The position numbers and the translations under genes are program-made. From Pseudomonas reinekei (GTDB lineage Bacteria; Pseudomonadota; Gammaproteobacteria; Pseudomonadales; Pseudomonadaceae): 64,000 bases of DNA. The notes beneath the pieces were generated by a model that worked only from the letters and a program-made list of their open reading frames with translations, searched no databases and was not told the origin of the DNA. Location of the stretch: NCBI RefSeq assembly GCF_001945365.1, contig NZ_MSTQ01000002.1:248001-312000 (forward strand). The letters run 5' to 3'. Shown piece after piece: positions 26,147 through 36,302 of the stretch (within the stretch, counting starts at the first letter, position 1; the number at the start of each line of letters is the position of its first letter).

Positions 26147-27882
26147 GCGCGCTCTGGCCGTATTGGTTCCGACCTTGGTGGCTGCTGTTGTTGCCGCTGC
26201 TTGGCTGGTTGCTCTGGCAACTCTGGCACCGGCAGAAACGCGCCGGGCGCTGGCAGATGATCCTGCCGCCGGCCTTTCACGCCGCGCTGCTCAGCGGCGG
26301 CAATGGCCGCAACAGCAAACTGCCATGGATCGCGCTGGGCGTGGCATGGCTGCTGACCATTTTCGCCTTGGTCGGACCCAGCTGGTCGCGGGTCGAACAA
26401 CTCAGTCAGAAACCGGCCGACCCGCTGGTGGTCATCCTTGAGCTGACCCCGGAAATGCTCGCGACCGACGTTCAGCCCAACCGCCTGGAACAAGCCAGGC
26501 GCAAGCTCTTCGACCTGCTGCACTACCGAAGCGACGCGCAGACCGCCATTGTGGTGTATGCCGGCAGTGCGCATACGCTGGTGCCGCTGTCGGACGACCT
26601 GTCGACCAGCCGCAACTTGCTCGATGCGCTCAAGCCGTCGCTGATGCCGGAGCCCGGCCATCGCGCCGATCTGGCAGTGATCAAGGCCTTGGCATTGCTG
26701 GATCAGGCTGCGCTGGGTGACGGCCGGATCCTGCTCATCGGCTCATCCCTCTCGGAGGCTGAACGCCAAGGCATTCAGCGCGCACTGAGCGGCAAATCAA
26801 CGCAGTGGCTGATGATCGGCATCGGCACCGCCGAAGGCGCGCCGATCACTCAGGAGGACGGCAGTTTCCTCAAGGACGAACAAGGCGCCATTCTGGTGCC
26901 GCATCTGGATGAGCCCGCACTGAAAGCGTTTGCCAGTGATCTGGACGGACGCTATCGCCATGCGCGTTTGAGCGACTCGGATCTGCGGGCTCTGGGTTTG
27001 CTCGACGGCCCACGCAACCTGCGCAACGACGGCCAGACCGTGCGCCTGGACACCTGGGCCGATCAGGGTTACTGGCTGCTGTTGCCGCTGTTGCTGCTGG
27101 CGGCCTGCGCCGGTCGGCGTGGCTGGTTGTTGTGCCTGCCGCTGTTGCTGGCACTGCCGCAACCCGGTTATGCCTTCGAGCTCCAGGACCTGTGGCTGCG
27201 CCCCGACCAGCAGGGCCTGCACCTGCTCAAGCAAAAACGCCCGGCCGAGGCTGCGCGGCACTTTGAAGATCATCAGTGGCAAGGCGTGGCCCTCTATGAG
27301 GCCGGTGATTACACTGGAGCTGCCCAGCGCTTCGCCGAAGGCGACGACGCCCACGCCCACTACAATCGTGGCAACGCCCTGGCTAAAAGCGGTGAACTGG
27401 AGGCGGCACTGGATGCTTACGAACAGGCCCTTGAGCGCCAGCCGGATTTGCGTCCGGCACTGACCAACAAGGCCTTGGTGGAAAGTCTGCTCAAGCAGAA
27501 GGCAGCCCCGCCCGCAGCCGAACCGGACAAGGCACCCGACGAAACGCCCCAGGCCAACGAACAGGAAACACCGCCCGTCGCTCCGGCCCAGCCGTCGAGC
27601 AACGGCGAACCGAAAACCGCTGACCCTCAGGCCAGCGCCGAAACGGAACAACCGTCAACCACGCCACCGCGTCCCGGCGCCAACGAAGTCCCAGGCAGCG
27701 AACTGGGTGATGAACAACACACCACGCCGCCCATGCGCCCAGCCAGCGACAGCATCGAAGGCGAGCAGCAACAGGCGCTGGAGCAATGGCTGCGGCAGAT
27801 CCCGGATGACCCGGGAGAATTGCTCAGGCGCAAATTCTGGTACGAACAGCAACAACATCAGGATCAGGGAAAAACTCGATGA
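26143..27882 (+). CDS. BatB/BatC-like VWA protein with TPR, degenerate MIDAS
   Basis: A 579-aa fusion. Two N-terminal membrane helices are followed by a VWA-like domain in which the DxSxS metal site is replaced by ELTPE (residues 100-104). Further hydrophobic helices lie at about 305-340. TPR-like repeats follow (GVALYEAGDYTGAAQRFAEG, AHYNRGNALAKSGELEAALD, AYEQALERQPDLRPALTNKA). The last ~120 residues are Pro/Glu/Gln-rich and low-complexity, ending in a short conserved piece (QALEQWLRQIPDDPGELLRR). It combines the BatB and BatC roles of the Bat (Bacteroides aerotolerance-type) system. It is linked by ATGA overlaps to the genes on both sides. Confidence 0.92.
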   Translation: MSALWPYWFRPWWLLLLPLLGWLLWQLWHRQKRAGRWQMILPPAFHAALLSGGNGRNSKLPWIALGVAWLLTIFALVGPSWSRVEQLSQKPADPLVVILELTPEMLATDVQPNRLEQARRKLFDLLHYRSDAQTAIVVYAGSAHTLVPLSDDLSTSRNLLDALKPSLMPEPGHRADLAVIKALALLDQAALGDGRILLIGSSLSEAERQGIQRALSGKSTQWLMIGIGTAEGAPITQEDGSFLKDEQGAILVPHLDEPALKAFASDLDGRYRHARLSDSDLRALGLLDGPRNLRNDGQTVRLDTWADQGYWLLLPLLLLAACAGRRGWLLCLPLLLALPQPGYAFELQDLWLRPDQQGLHLLKQKRPAEAARHFEDHQWQGVALYEAGDYTGAAQRFAEGDDAHAHYNRGNALAKSGELEAALDAYEQALERQPDLRPALTNKALVESLLKQKAAPPAAEPDKAPDETPQANEQETPPVAPAQPSSNGEPKTADPQASAETEQPSTTPPRPGANEVPGSELGDEQHTTPPMRPASDSIEGEQQQALEQWLRQIPDDPGELLRRKFWYEQQQHQDQGKTR

Positions 27883-29519
27883 CCCGCTTCACGGCTTTCA
27901 TGATCGCCTTGCTGCTCTGCACTTCGCAGGTCCAGGCAGCCGAGCTGGTAGCCAGTGTCGATCGCGCACGCCTGAACTCCGGCGAGACGGTCGAGCTGAC
28001 GCTGGAATCCAACGATGTCACCCAGTTCGGCAAACCCGACCTCACGCCGCTGGAGCCGCTGTTCGAAGTCCGCGGCACGCGCCAGGTCAACCAATTGAAC
28101 ACCCTCAATGGTGACAACCGCGCGACCACCCGCTGGATCGTTACCCTGCTGCCGTTGCAGAACGGCAGTGTGGAAATCCCGTCATTGAAGTTGGGGGATG
28201 CGCAGAGCCAGCCGATTACCGTGCAAGTGGTCGAGAGCGAAACCCAGAACAACCCGAACAAACAGGCTCCGGTGTTCATCGACGCCACTCTTGATCAAAC
28301 CAGCGTCTACGTGCAGGCCCAGGCGATCCTGACCTTGCGTATCTACCATTCGGTGTCGCTGTACGACGACAGCAGCTTGCCGCCGTTGCAGATTCCCGAT
28401 GCGCGCATCGAACAGCTGGGCGAGTCGCGCACCTACGAAAAAGACATCAACGGCGTGCGCCACGGCGTGATTGAAATGCGCTACGCGATCTATCCGCAGC
28501 ACAGCGGTGAACTGATCATTCCGGGGCAAATCTTCAACGCCGCCCTGGTGGATGCGCAACCCACCCAGGACTCGACGGCGACGTCGCCGAAGTCCGGCAA
28601 ACTGATGCGCGTCAGCTCCGGTGAAATCCTGCTGACGGTCAAGGCCAAACCCATCACCTACCCCGCCGACCTGCCGTGGTTGCCAGCGCGCAGCCTGACC
28701 CTGAGTGAAAGCTGGAACCCGGAGCCGGAACACGTTCAGGTCGGTGACTCGCTGACCCGTAGCCTGACGGTGAAAGCCGAAGGCCTGGCAAGCTCGCAAC
28801 TGCCGCCCCTGCCGGGCACCGAGGTCAACGGCCTGCGCCGTTACCCGGATCAACCGGTGCTGGGCAACCAGAACAGCGAGCGCGGTCTGATCGGCAGTCG
28901 CGAAGACCGCGAAGCGCTGGTTCCGTCGCGAAGCGGTTCGATCGAATTGCCGTCGGTTGAAGTGGTGTGGTGGAACACCTTTGAAGATCACCTGGAACAC
29001 ACCAGCCTGCCCGCCCGCACCCTGCACGTGGCGGCCAATCCAAGCCTGATGGTCGACACGCCGGCTGGCACCACCTCGGCCAATGCCGGCGTCGACAGCG
29101 AAACCCTCTGGCGCTGGAAACTCAGCACCCTGATTCTGGCCTGCACCACTTTGATCGGCTTTGGCCTGTGGTGGCGAGCCCGCTGGCAACCGGCAATCCT
29201 GCGCGCCGCGCAAACCGGCCCGAGCCCGCGCACCGTGCTCGACGACCTCAAGCGCGCCTGCCAGGCCAACGACCCCCACGCCACCCGCCAGGCCCTCGAC
29301 GCCTGGGCCCGACAACAACCGGAAACCCTGGCCGACATGGCCGCCCGTTTCGTCCCGCTGTCCGATGCCCTCGACGGCCTGAACGGCGCGCTCTACAGTG
29401 AAACCGGCCAGCACTGGCAGGGTGAAGAGCTATGGCGGGTGATTCGCACCCTTCCGATCGCCGAACGAGTCCACGACCCGGTGGGCGACAGTGGTTTGCC
29501 GCCGCTTTATCCCAAGTAA
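27879..29519 (+). CDS. BatD-family protein
   Basis: A 546-aa exported membrane protein with a Sec signal peptide (residues 1-20, cut after QVQA), a large periplasmic region of beta-rich repeats characteristic of BatD (VDRARLNSGETVELTLESND, RWIVTLLPLQNGSVEIPSLK, YAIYPQHSGELIIPGQIFNA), one membrane helix near residue 420, and a cytoplasmic tail ending PLYPK. It is the last gene of the operon, with only 10 bp to the convergent ABC-F gene and a palindrome in between, so its transcript probably ends there. Confidence 0.93.
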   Translation: MTRFTAFMIALLLCTSQVQAAELVASVDRARLNSGETVELTLESNDVTQFGKPDLTPLEPLFEVRGTRQVNQLNTLNGDNRATTRWIVTLLPLQNGSVEIPSLKLGDAQSQPITVQVVESETQNNPNKQAPVFIDATLDQTSVYVQAQAILTLRIYHSVSLYDDSSLPPLQIPDARIEQLGESRTYEKDINGVRHGVIEMRYAIYPQHSGELIIPGQIFNAALVDAQPTQDSTATSPKSGKLMRVSSGEILLTVKAKPITYPADLPWLPARSLTLSESWNPEPEHVQVGDSLTRSLTVKAEGLASSQLPPLPGTEVNGLRRYPDQPVLGNQNSERGLIGSREDREALVPSRSGSIELPSVEVVWWNTFEDHLEHTSLPARTLHVAANPSLMVDTPAGTTSANAGVDSETLWRWKLSTLILACTTLIGFGLWWRARWQPAILRAAQTGPSPRTVLDDLKRACQANDPHATRQALDAWARQQPETLADMAARFVPLSDALDGLNGALYSETGQHWQGEELWRVIRTLPIAERVHDPVGDSGLPPLYPK

Positions 29520-29529
29520 ACACCCGTTT

Positions 29530-31173
29530 TTATGGCAGAAAGCTTTTGTGGCGAGGGAGCTCGCTCCCTCGCCACAGGTTCGCGGTGCGATCATTGCCGA
29601 GATGGAATTCAGTATCCAGATGTATCGCCTGTAAAAAAGCACTGTCGTGGGAGACTACGATCAACGCCCCGGTGTATTGGTCGAGCATCTGCTCGAGGGC
29701 GATTTTACTGGGCAAATCCAAATGATTGTCCGGCTCATCCAGCAACAGCAGTTGCGGTGGTCGCAACGCATACAACTCGGCGGCCAGGGCAATTTTCAGG
29801 CGCTCTCCTCCGCTCAACTGGCAGGTTTTGAGCATCACTCGATCCGCATCGATCCCCATCTGCGCCAACCGCGTCCGTGCCTCGGCTTCGGGCAACTGCG
29901 GGTTACTTTCGTAAAGCCATTGCACCGCCGTGCGTTGCGGATGCTGCAGCCCGGCGTGTTGATCCAGCCAGCCGACATGACAACTGCGCACCACGTCCCC
30001 CGCACGCGCTGGAAGCTGCCCGGCGATGACCTGCAACAGAGTCGACTTGCCGCTGCCGTTGGCGCCCAGAATAGCCATGCGCATAGGGCCCGTCAGCGTC
30101 AGGTTGATTGGCTGCGCATGGCCGAAAGGCAGAACGACATTGATCAACTGCACGATCAGCTTGCCACTTGGCACCGAACACTCCGGTGACAGCATCACAC
30201 GCTGGATGTCCGGCGCACAGCGCGCCCGGGCCTCAGCGATACGTTGCTGTTGTTGTTCGCGGGCCACCTGTTGATTGAGGCGCAGCTTGCCCTGACTGTT
30301 TTCGCTGCGTTCTTTTTGCGCATTGGTAATCAGTTTGGTCTGGTTGCCGTCACGCCCCTGGCGGTCGCCCCGCGCATTGCGCCGTTGCTGACGCTCCATC
30401 TGCACGACCATCTCGCGTTGTTCGCGTCTGGCCTGTGCCCGCTCGCCTTGCAGGGCCGACTGGAACGCCTGCTGTTCCTGCTCGCGCGCTGCCGAATAAT
30501 GACTGTAGTTGCCGCCATACACCGCCAGCCCGAGGGGCGAAAGCTCGACAATTTCGTCGACATGCTCCAGCAAGCTGCGGTCATGGCTGATCAGGATCAA
30601 GCCATTGGGCCAGCGCTCGATCTGCTGCGCGAGCTTGTGTTGCTGATCGATATCCAGATGGTTGCTCGGCTCATCCAGAATCAACCAGTCGGCCCTCGAT
30701 AACCACGCCCCCATCAGCGCCACCCGTTGCCGCTCGCCACCACTGAGGGTGTCGGTGCGCGCGTCGGCATTCAAATGACCCAGACCGATTTGCTGCAGTT
30801 GCGCCTCAAGGCGGGTGGCGCAATCCCATTGGTCGACCGCCAGGGCATGGTCGTCTTCGTCGACACTGCCCTGGGCAATGCGCGCCAGCGCCGCCAGGAT
30901 TTGATCGACGCCGGCCAGCGCGGCGACGGTGGGATAGCGCTCGGGATCAAGCAATTGCGCCACCCCGTAAACCCGCCCTTCCCGGCGGACAATGCCACCG
31001 GTGGGCCATTGCTCGCCCGTGAGAAGCCGGCCGAGCAAGGACTTGCCACACCCATTGGCACCCACGATGCCGGTGGCACTGGTGATGAACGTGTGGTTCG
31101 AGTGTTCGAACAACACGCGCCCGTCGGGCAGGTTGAAAGACACCTGATCAAGTTGCAGTAACCGTTGAGTCAT
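29530..31173 (-). CDS. ABC-F family ATPase, repeat-encoded C-terminal tail
   Basis: A 547-aa soluble protein with two ABC domains and no membrane part. The first has Walker A GANGCGKS (residues 39-46), signature LSGGERQRVAL and Walker B ADWLILDEPSNHLD. A charged Arg/Gln-rich linker (about 230-310) follows. The second has GANGSGKST, CQLSGGERLKIAL and LLLLDEPDNHLDL. ABC-F proteins act on the ribosome in translation or antibiotic protection. This one has a long basic linker like Uup/YheS relatives, and its exact class is unclear. The last residues (NLWRGSELPRHK) are encoded by a REP palindrome, so the native tail may have been replaced. Confidence 0.93.
   Translation of the reverse strand: MTQRLLQLDQVSFNLPDGRVLFEHSNHTFITSATGIVGANGCGKSLLGRLLTGEQWPTGGIVRREGRVYGVAQLLDPERYPTVAALAGVDQILAALARIAQGSVDEDDHALAVDQWDCATRLEAQLQQIGLGHLNADARTDTLSGGERQRVALMGAWLSRADWLILDEPSNHLDIDQQHKLAQQIERWPNGLILISHDRSLLEHVDEIVELSPLGLAVYGGNYSHYSAAREQEQQAFQSALQGERAQARREQREMVVQMERQQRRNARGDRQGRDGNQTKLITNAQKERSENSQGKLRLNQQVAREQQQQRIAEARARCAPDIQRVMLSPECSVPSGKLIVQLINVVLPFGHAQPINLTLTGPMRMAILGANGSGKSTLLQVIAGQLPARAGDVVRSCHVGWLDQHAGLQHPQRTAVQWLYESNPQLPEAEARTRLAQMGIDADRVMLKTCQLSGGERLKIALAAELYALRPPQLLLLDEPDNHLDLPSKIALEQMLDQYTGALIVVSHDSAFLQAIHLDTEFHLGNDRTANLWRGSELPRHKSFLP
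29548..29575. repeat. REP-like palindrome inside the ABC-F 3' end
   Basis: A perfect inverted repeat GTGGCGAGGGAG (29548-29559) / CTCCCTCGCCAC (29564-29575) with a 4-nt loop. The same family occurs at 36906-36999. It lies within the last 16 codons of the ABC-F gene and close to the end of batD, so it probably serves as the transcript end for both. Confidence 0.85.
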
Positions 31174-31419
31174 GACGCTTCCTTGAATAATCGACCGAGG
31201 GCCAATTTACGTCGACTACGTGCCCCCCTTGCTCCCTTTGCCAAGCTTGAAATATCGCAGTCACGAATCTTCCCACACTGAATATGCGCATTACCTGTAT
31301 GAACTATCGTAGACAGCGTTTTTGCTTTCTACATTCCACGCCTTTTCCCAGTAAACTCTCTCCCCTTTCGCCGCCGTTATCTTTCCTCGCGGCCATCACC
31401 TTTTTTAGCGGAGTCGCCC

Positions 31420-32664
31420 TTGCGTCTGTTCCACACCTCCGACTGGCACCTCGGGCAAAACCTGCACGGTCAGGATCGCGATTTTGAGCACGGTTGTTTT
31501 CTCGACTGGCTGCTGCGCCAGCTCAAGCTGGATCAGCCGGATGTGCTGCTGATCGCCGGCGACATCTTCGACACGGTCAATCCGCCGGTCAAAGCCCAGG
31601 AACGCCTCTACGATTTTATCGTCAGCGCTCACGAACAGCAGCCGTTGCTGACCATTGTGATGATTGCCGGCAACCACGATTCCGGATCGCGGATCGAACT
31701 GCCGGCGCCGTTGATGCGCCGCTTGCGCACCCATGCGCTGGGCCGTGTGCTGTGGCTGGATGATGGGCAACTCGACGCCGAACGCTTGCTGATACCGCTG
31801 CCGAATGCAAAAGGTAAAACCGTTGCCTGGTGCCTGGCGTTGCCATTCCTTCGCCCTGCCGAAGTCACGGGGGCGCATTTGGGTGACAACTACGTGCGCG
31901 GCATTGGTCAGGTTCATGAATGGCTGATCGAGGCAGCGAATGCCAAGCGCAAGAAGGGCCAGGCGCTGATCGCCATCAGCCATGCGCACATGGCCGGTGG
32001 TTCGGTGTCGGAAGACTCCGAACGCAGCCTGATCATCGGCAACGCCGAAGCCCTGCCCGCCAGTCTGTTCGGGCCCAGCATCAGCTACGTCGCCCTCGGC
32101 CACCTGCACAAACCGCAGAAGGTCAACGGCGAAGAACGCATCCGCTACAGCGGCTCGCCGATTCCGTTGTCGTTCTCCGAGATCGGCTACCAGCACCAGA
32201 TCCTCGACATCACACTCGAGGGCGAAACCCTGGTCAGCGTGGAACCCAGGCTGATCCCGCGCGCGGTCAATCTGCAACGCATCGGCCCGGCCCCGCTGGC
32301 GGACATCCTGGTGCAACTGGCCGATCTGCCGATCATCGATCTGCTGGCGGACTACCAGCGCCAACCCTGGCTGGAAGTGCGGGTTCGCCTCGACGAGCCC
32401 CAGCCAGATTTGCGCAATCAAATTGAAACCGCCCTGCAAGGCAAGGCTGTACGCCTGGTGCGAATCGCCGCCGAGTACGCAGGCAACGGCAACCGCGATG
32501 GCGCCGACGAAGGTGGCTCCTTGATCGAACTCGATCAGCTCACGCCCCAGGAGCTGTTCCGTCGTGCCTGGCAGGACAGCTACGGCAGCGAGGTCGACGA
32601 GCAAACCCTCAAGGACTTTGCCGAGCTGCTGCAAGACGTACAGCTGGAGAGCGAACAGCCATGA
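31420..32664 (+). CDS. sbcD: Exonuclease subunit SbcD, TTG start
   Basis: A 414-aa Mre11-type nuclease. Phosphoesterase motifs in order: SDWHLG (residues 7-12), AGDIFD (46-51), AGNHDSGS (83-90), ISHAHMAGG and VALGHLHKPQ. With SbcC it forms a complex that cuts hairpins and DNA ends and so destabilises long palindromes. The start codon is TTG at 31420, with GGAG 6 nt upstream; no closer ATG gives a complete first motif. The stop overlaps sbcC as ATGA. The 246-bp divergent gap to the ABC-F gene holds the promoters and shows no other feature. Confidence 0.96.
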   Translation: MRLFHTSDWHLGQNLHGQDRDFEHGCFLDWLLRQLKLDQPDVLLIAGDIFDTVNPPVKAQERLYDFIVSAHEQQPLLTIVMIAGNHDSGSRIELPAPLMRRLRTHALGRVLWLDDGQLDAERLLIPLPNAKGKTVAWCLALPFLRPAEVTGAHLGDNYVRGIGQVHEWLIEAANAKRKKGQALIAISHAHMAGGSVSEDSERSLIIGNAEALPASLFGPSISYVALGHLHKPQKVNGEERIRYSGSPIPLSFSEIGYQHQILDITLEGETLVSVEPRLIPRAVNLQRIGPAPLADILVQLADLPIIDLLADYQRQPWLEVRVRLDEPQPDLRNQIETALQGKAVRLVRIAAEYAGNGNRDGADEGGSLIELDQLTPQELFRRAWQDSYGSEVDEQTLKDFAELLQDVQLESEQP

Positions 32665-35600
32665 AGATCCTCGCAATCCGCCTGAAAAACCTGGCCTCGC
32701 TGGCTGGACCGTTCGAGATCGACTTCACCGCCGAACCGTTGGCCAGCGCTGGCCTGTTCGCCATTACCGGGCCTACCGGTGCCGGCAAAAGCACCTTGCT
32801 TGACGCCCTGTGCCTGGCCCTGTTCGGCGCTGTACCGCGCCTGAACAACACCGGCCGTGACGCCAAGGTGCCGGACGCCGACGGCGAAATCGGCACCGGT
32901 GACCCGCGCACCCTGTTGCGCCGTGGCACTGGCGAGGGCTATGCCGAAGTGGATTTCGTCGGGGTCGACGGCCGCCGCTACCGCGCGCGCTGGGAAGCCA
33001 ACCGCGCCCGGGAAAAGGCCGCTGGCAAGCTGCAAGCCAGTCGCCAGAGCCTGCGTGATATCGATCAGGATCAACTGCTGGCCAGTCAGAAAGGTGAATA
33101 CAAGACACAGCTGGAAGCTGCGCTGGGCCTGAATTTCGAACAGTTCACCCGCGCCGTGCTGCTGGCCCAAAGCGAGTTCAGCGCCTTCCTCAAGGCCGAT
33201 GACAACGACCGCAGCGAACTGCTGGAAAAGCTCACCGACACCGCGCTCTACACCCGTCTCGGTCGCCGCGCCTTCGACAAGACCAAGGAGGCCCGCGAAG
33301 CCCACAAGCTGTTGCAGGATCAAGCCAGCGGTGTGACGCCGTTGTCTGCCGAAGCGCGCGCCGAACTGGACGAGCGTTTCAACGAGGCACAGCAGCAACT
33401 CAAGACGCAGCAGGCGCAACTCAAGCAACTGGAGTTGCAGGACACCTGGCTGAAGCAACTGCGCCAGGTGCAGGACGATCAGTTGGCCGCCAGCGAGCAA
33501 CTGCAATCGGCCCAGGCTCACTGGGACAGCCTCGGCGGCGAGCGCCTGAAACTCAACCGCCTGGAACAACTGGCTCCACAGCGGCACCAGTTCGCGCGCA
33601 AGACTGAGCTCAGCGCTCAGCTCACACCGCTGGCGGCGCAGATTGCGCAGTACACCCGGCAACAGGATGAACTGACCGAACGCCAGACTCAGCTCGAACA
33701 AAGCCTGAGCGCAGCCCAGGCGGCACTGGCCGAAGCGCAACGCCAACACACCCGCAGCGCCCCGTTGCTGCGCCAGGCGTTCGACGAGCAAAGCACCCTC
33801 GCGCGTCTGGTCAAGGACGTGAACCAAAGTGCCGAGATGCTGCGACAGGCCGAAGAGGCCTGCACTCAGGGCACCAGCACCGTCCAGGGTCTGCTCGACC
33901 TGCAACAACGGGTCGCGGAACGCTTGCAGCGCATTACCACCGAACTTGAGCAAAGCAGCTCACTGGCGCCGCTGAGCGATGCCTGGCATGCCTACCGAGA
34001 TCGCTTGCAGCAACTGATGCTGGTGGGCAATCGCCTGAACAAGGGTCAGACAGAACTGGCCTCGCTTGAACAGCGTGCAGCGCAGGCCGGCGAAGAACTG
34101 GCCGGGCAAAAGCAACACCTGGAAGTGCTCTACAAAGAGGCCGGCGCCGAGCCCGAAGCGGTGGCTGAACAAATCCAGATTCTCGGCAGCCTGCTGCAAG
34201 ACAATCGCAAGCAACTGCGCGGGTTTGAAGAGCTGACAAGGCTCTGGGCCAGCCAGCAGGAACTGGACAAACGTGGCGCCGATCTCCAGCAGCGTCAACT
34301 CGATGCGCAGCAAACCCGCGAGCGCCTGACCCAGGACGGCGTCCAGGCCAAGAGCGAACTGGTGGTCGCCGAGCAAACCCTCAACGTCACCCGCGAGCTG
34401 CTGGAACGCCAACGCCTGGCGCGCAGTGCCAGTGTCGAAGAGTTGCGCGCGCAATTGCAGGATGACCAGCCGTGCCCGGTGTGCGGCAGCAACGAGCACC
34501 CGTATCACCAGCCTGAAGCGCTGTTGCAAAGCCTTGGCCGACACGACGAAAGCGAGCAGGCCAATGCGCAGAAAGCCGTCGACCTGCTCAAGGAAAAACT
34601 CACCGAGCTGCGTGCTGAAGTCGGTGGCGTGATCGCCCGGCAAAAAGAGTTGCTGCAACAACAGGAAGCGCTCTCGACGCAGCAACAGAGCCTGACGCCA
34701 AGCCTTGAAGCGCATCCGCTGGCGACCCAATTGTTCGCCCAGGATGCTGGCAAACGCGATGCCTGGCTGGCGCAGCAAAACAGCCAGCTGAACCAGAGCA
34801 TCAGCCAGGACGAGCAACGGCAAACCGCCCTGCTGACCCTGCAACAGGATGCCGCACGCCTGCAACAACAGCTGCGCAGCAGTGAGACAGCGAGTCAGCA
34901 GGCGACGCAGCACCTGGTCAATCAGCAAAAGGAACTGGCCAATGATCGCCAGCGGCTGGATGAAGAGCTGGCGGCTTTCAGCACCCTGCTCCCCGCCGCC
35001 ACGCTTGAAGCTTTACGCCGTGATCCCGCGGCGACCTTCATGGAGCTCGATCAGCAGATCGCCCAGCGCCTGGAACAACTCGAACAGCAGCGCGACGAAC
35101 TCGGCGAACAGCAGCAACGCCAGCAAACCCTGGAAAAAGAACAGGATCGCCAGCAATCGCGCAGCCAACACCTGCAGACAGTGCAGCAACAGCTCAACGC
35201 ACTCACGGCGCAGCAACAGGCGTGTGAGCAAACACTGAGCGGCTTGCTCGGCACCCACGCCAGTGCCGAGCAATGGCAGCAACAGCTTGATCAAGCCGTT
35301 GAACAGGCACGCAGCGCCGAAGCTTCGGCCAATCAGCAACTTCAGGAGGTGCGCACGCAGCGAGTGCAACTCGCCGCCGAACTCAAGGCGCAGCAGGAGC
35401 GCCAGCTGGCCCTGCACACCGAAGACCGTGAACTGAGCGGCAAGATCAACGACTGGCGCGCCCTGCATCCGGAGCTGGATGACGGCGGGCTGGAATCGCT
35501 GCTGAGTATCGAAGACCAGCAGGTCAACGAACTGCGCCAGCGCTTGCTGAACAGCGAAAAAGCCATCGAGCAGGCCAAGGTGTTGCTGCAGGAGCGCGAT

Positions 35601-36302
35601 AAACGCCTGGTCGATCATCAAGCGCAACACAACGGCAACCTCGACGCGGAACAACTCGCCTCGGCGCTGACTGAACTGCAGGCGCAGTTCACCGCCAGCG
35701 AGCACCGCTGCGCCGAACTGCGCGCCGAACAAGCCGAAGATCAGCGCCGGCAGAATGCCAATCAGGCACTGGCCCAACAAATCGCCGATGCCTATGCCGA
35801 GTTCCAGCGCTGGGCGCGCCTGAATGCGTTGATCGGTTCCGCCACCGGCGACACCTTCCGCAAGATCGCCCAGGCCTACAACCTCGATTTGCTGGTACAC
35901 CACGCCAACGTGCAATTGCGCCAACTGGTGCGCCGCTATCGCCTCAAACGCGGCGGCAGCATGCTCGGGTTGCTAGTGATGGACACCGAAATGGGCGATG
36001 AACTGCGCTCGGTGCATTCGCTGTCCGGTGGCGAGACTTTCCTGGTTTCGCTGGCGTTGGCTCTCGGCCTGGCGTCGATGGCGTCGAGCACACTGAAAAT
36101 CGAGTCGCTGTTCATCGATGAAGGCTTCGGCAGCCTTGACCCGGAGTCGCTGCAACTGGCCATGGATGCGCTCGACGGCTTGCAGGCGCAGGGGCGCAAA
36201 GTCGCGGTGATTTCCCATGTGCAGGAAATGCATGAGCGGATTCCGGTACAGATTCAGGTTCGCCGCCAAGGCAATGGCTTGAGCACCCTGGAGGTGAAAT
36301 GA
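32661..36302 (+). CDS. sbcC: Exonuclease subunit SbcC (Rad50-type ATPase)
   Basis: A 1,213-aa SMC-like ATPase, partner of SbcD. Walker A is GPTGAGKST (37-45). Two very long Gln/Glu/Leu-rich coiled-coil arms flank the zinc hook CPVC (residues 605-608, in QPCPVCGSNEHPY). The C-terminal head has the signature SLSGGETFLVSLALALG and Walker B LFIDEGFGSLDPES (about 1150). Slightly longer than the E. coli protein, it is complete in every motif. The ATG overlaps the sbcD stop by 4 bp and its own stop overlaps the next gene the same way, so the three genes form one operon. Confidence 0.96.
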   Translation: MKILAIRLKNLASLAGPFEIDFTAEPLASAGLFAITGPTGAGKSTLLDALCLALFGAVPRLNNTGRDAKVPDADGEIGTGDPRTLLRRGTGEGYAEVDFVGVDGRRYRARWEANRAREKAAGKLQASRQSLRDIDQDQLLASQKGEYKTQLEAALGLNFEQFTRAVLLAQSEFSAFLKADDNDRSELLEKLTDTALYTRLGRRAFDKTKEAREAHKLLQDQASGVTPLSAEARAELDERFNEAQQQLKTQQAQLKQLELQDTWLKQLRQVQDDQLAASEQLQSAQAHWDSLGGERLKLNRLEQLAPQRHQFARKTELSAQLTPLAAQIAQYTRQQDELTERQTQLEQSLSAAQAALAEAQRQHTRSAPLLRQAFDEQSTLARLVKDVNQSAEMLRQAEEACTQGTSTVQGLLDLQQRVAERLQRITTELEQSSSLAPLSDAWHAYRDRLQQLMLVGNRLNKGQTELASLEQRAAQAGEELAGQKQHLEVLYKEAGAEPEAVAEQIQILGSLLQDNRKQLRGFEELTRLWASQQELDKRGADLQQRQLDAQQTRERLTQDGVQAKSELVVAEQTLNVTRELLERQRLARSASVEELRAQLQDDQPCPVCGSNEHPYHQPEALLQSLGRHDESEQANAQKAVDLLKEKLTELRAEVGGVIARQKELLQQQEALSTQQQSLTPSLEAHPLATQLFAQDAGKRDAWLAQQNSQLNQSISQDEQRQTALLTLQQDAARLQQQLRSSETASQQATQHLVNQQKELANDRQRLDEELAAFSTLLPAATLEALRRDPAATFMELDQQIAQRLEQLEQQRDELGEQQQRQQTLEKEQDRQQSRSQHLQTVQQQLNALTAQQQACEQTLSGLLGTHASAEQWQQQLDQAVEQARSAEASANQQLQEVRTQRVQLAAELKAQQERQLALHTEDRELSGKINDWRALHPELDDGGLESLLSIEDQQVNELRQRLLNSEKAIEQAKVLLQERDKRLVDHQAQHNGNLDAEQLASALTELQAQFTASEHRCAELRAEQAEDQRRQNANQALAQQIADAYAEFQRWARLNALIGSATGDTFRKIAQAYNLDLLVHHANVQLRQLVRRYRLKRGGSMLGLLVMDTEMGDELRSVHSLSGGETFLVSLALALGLASMASSTLKIESLFIDEGFGSLDPESLQLAMDALDGLQAQGRKVAVISHVQEMHERIPVQIQVRRQGNGLSTLEVK

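Noticed and set aside
26797..27651. A 284-codon minus-strand frame
   Set aside because: Antisense to the BatB/C-like gene; low complexity mirrors the Pro/Glu-rich tail.
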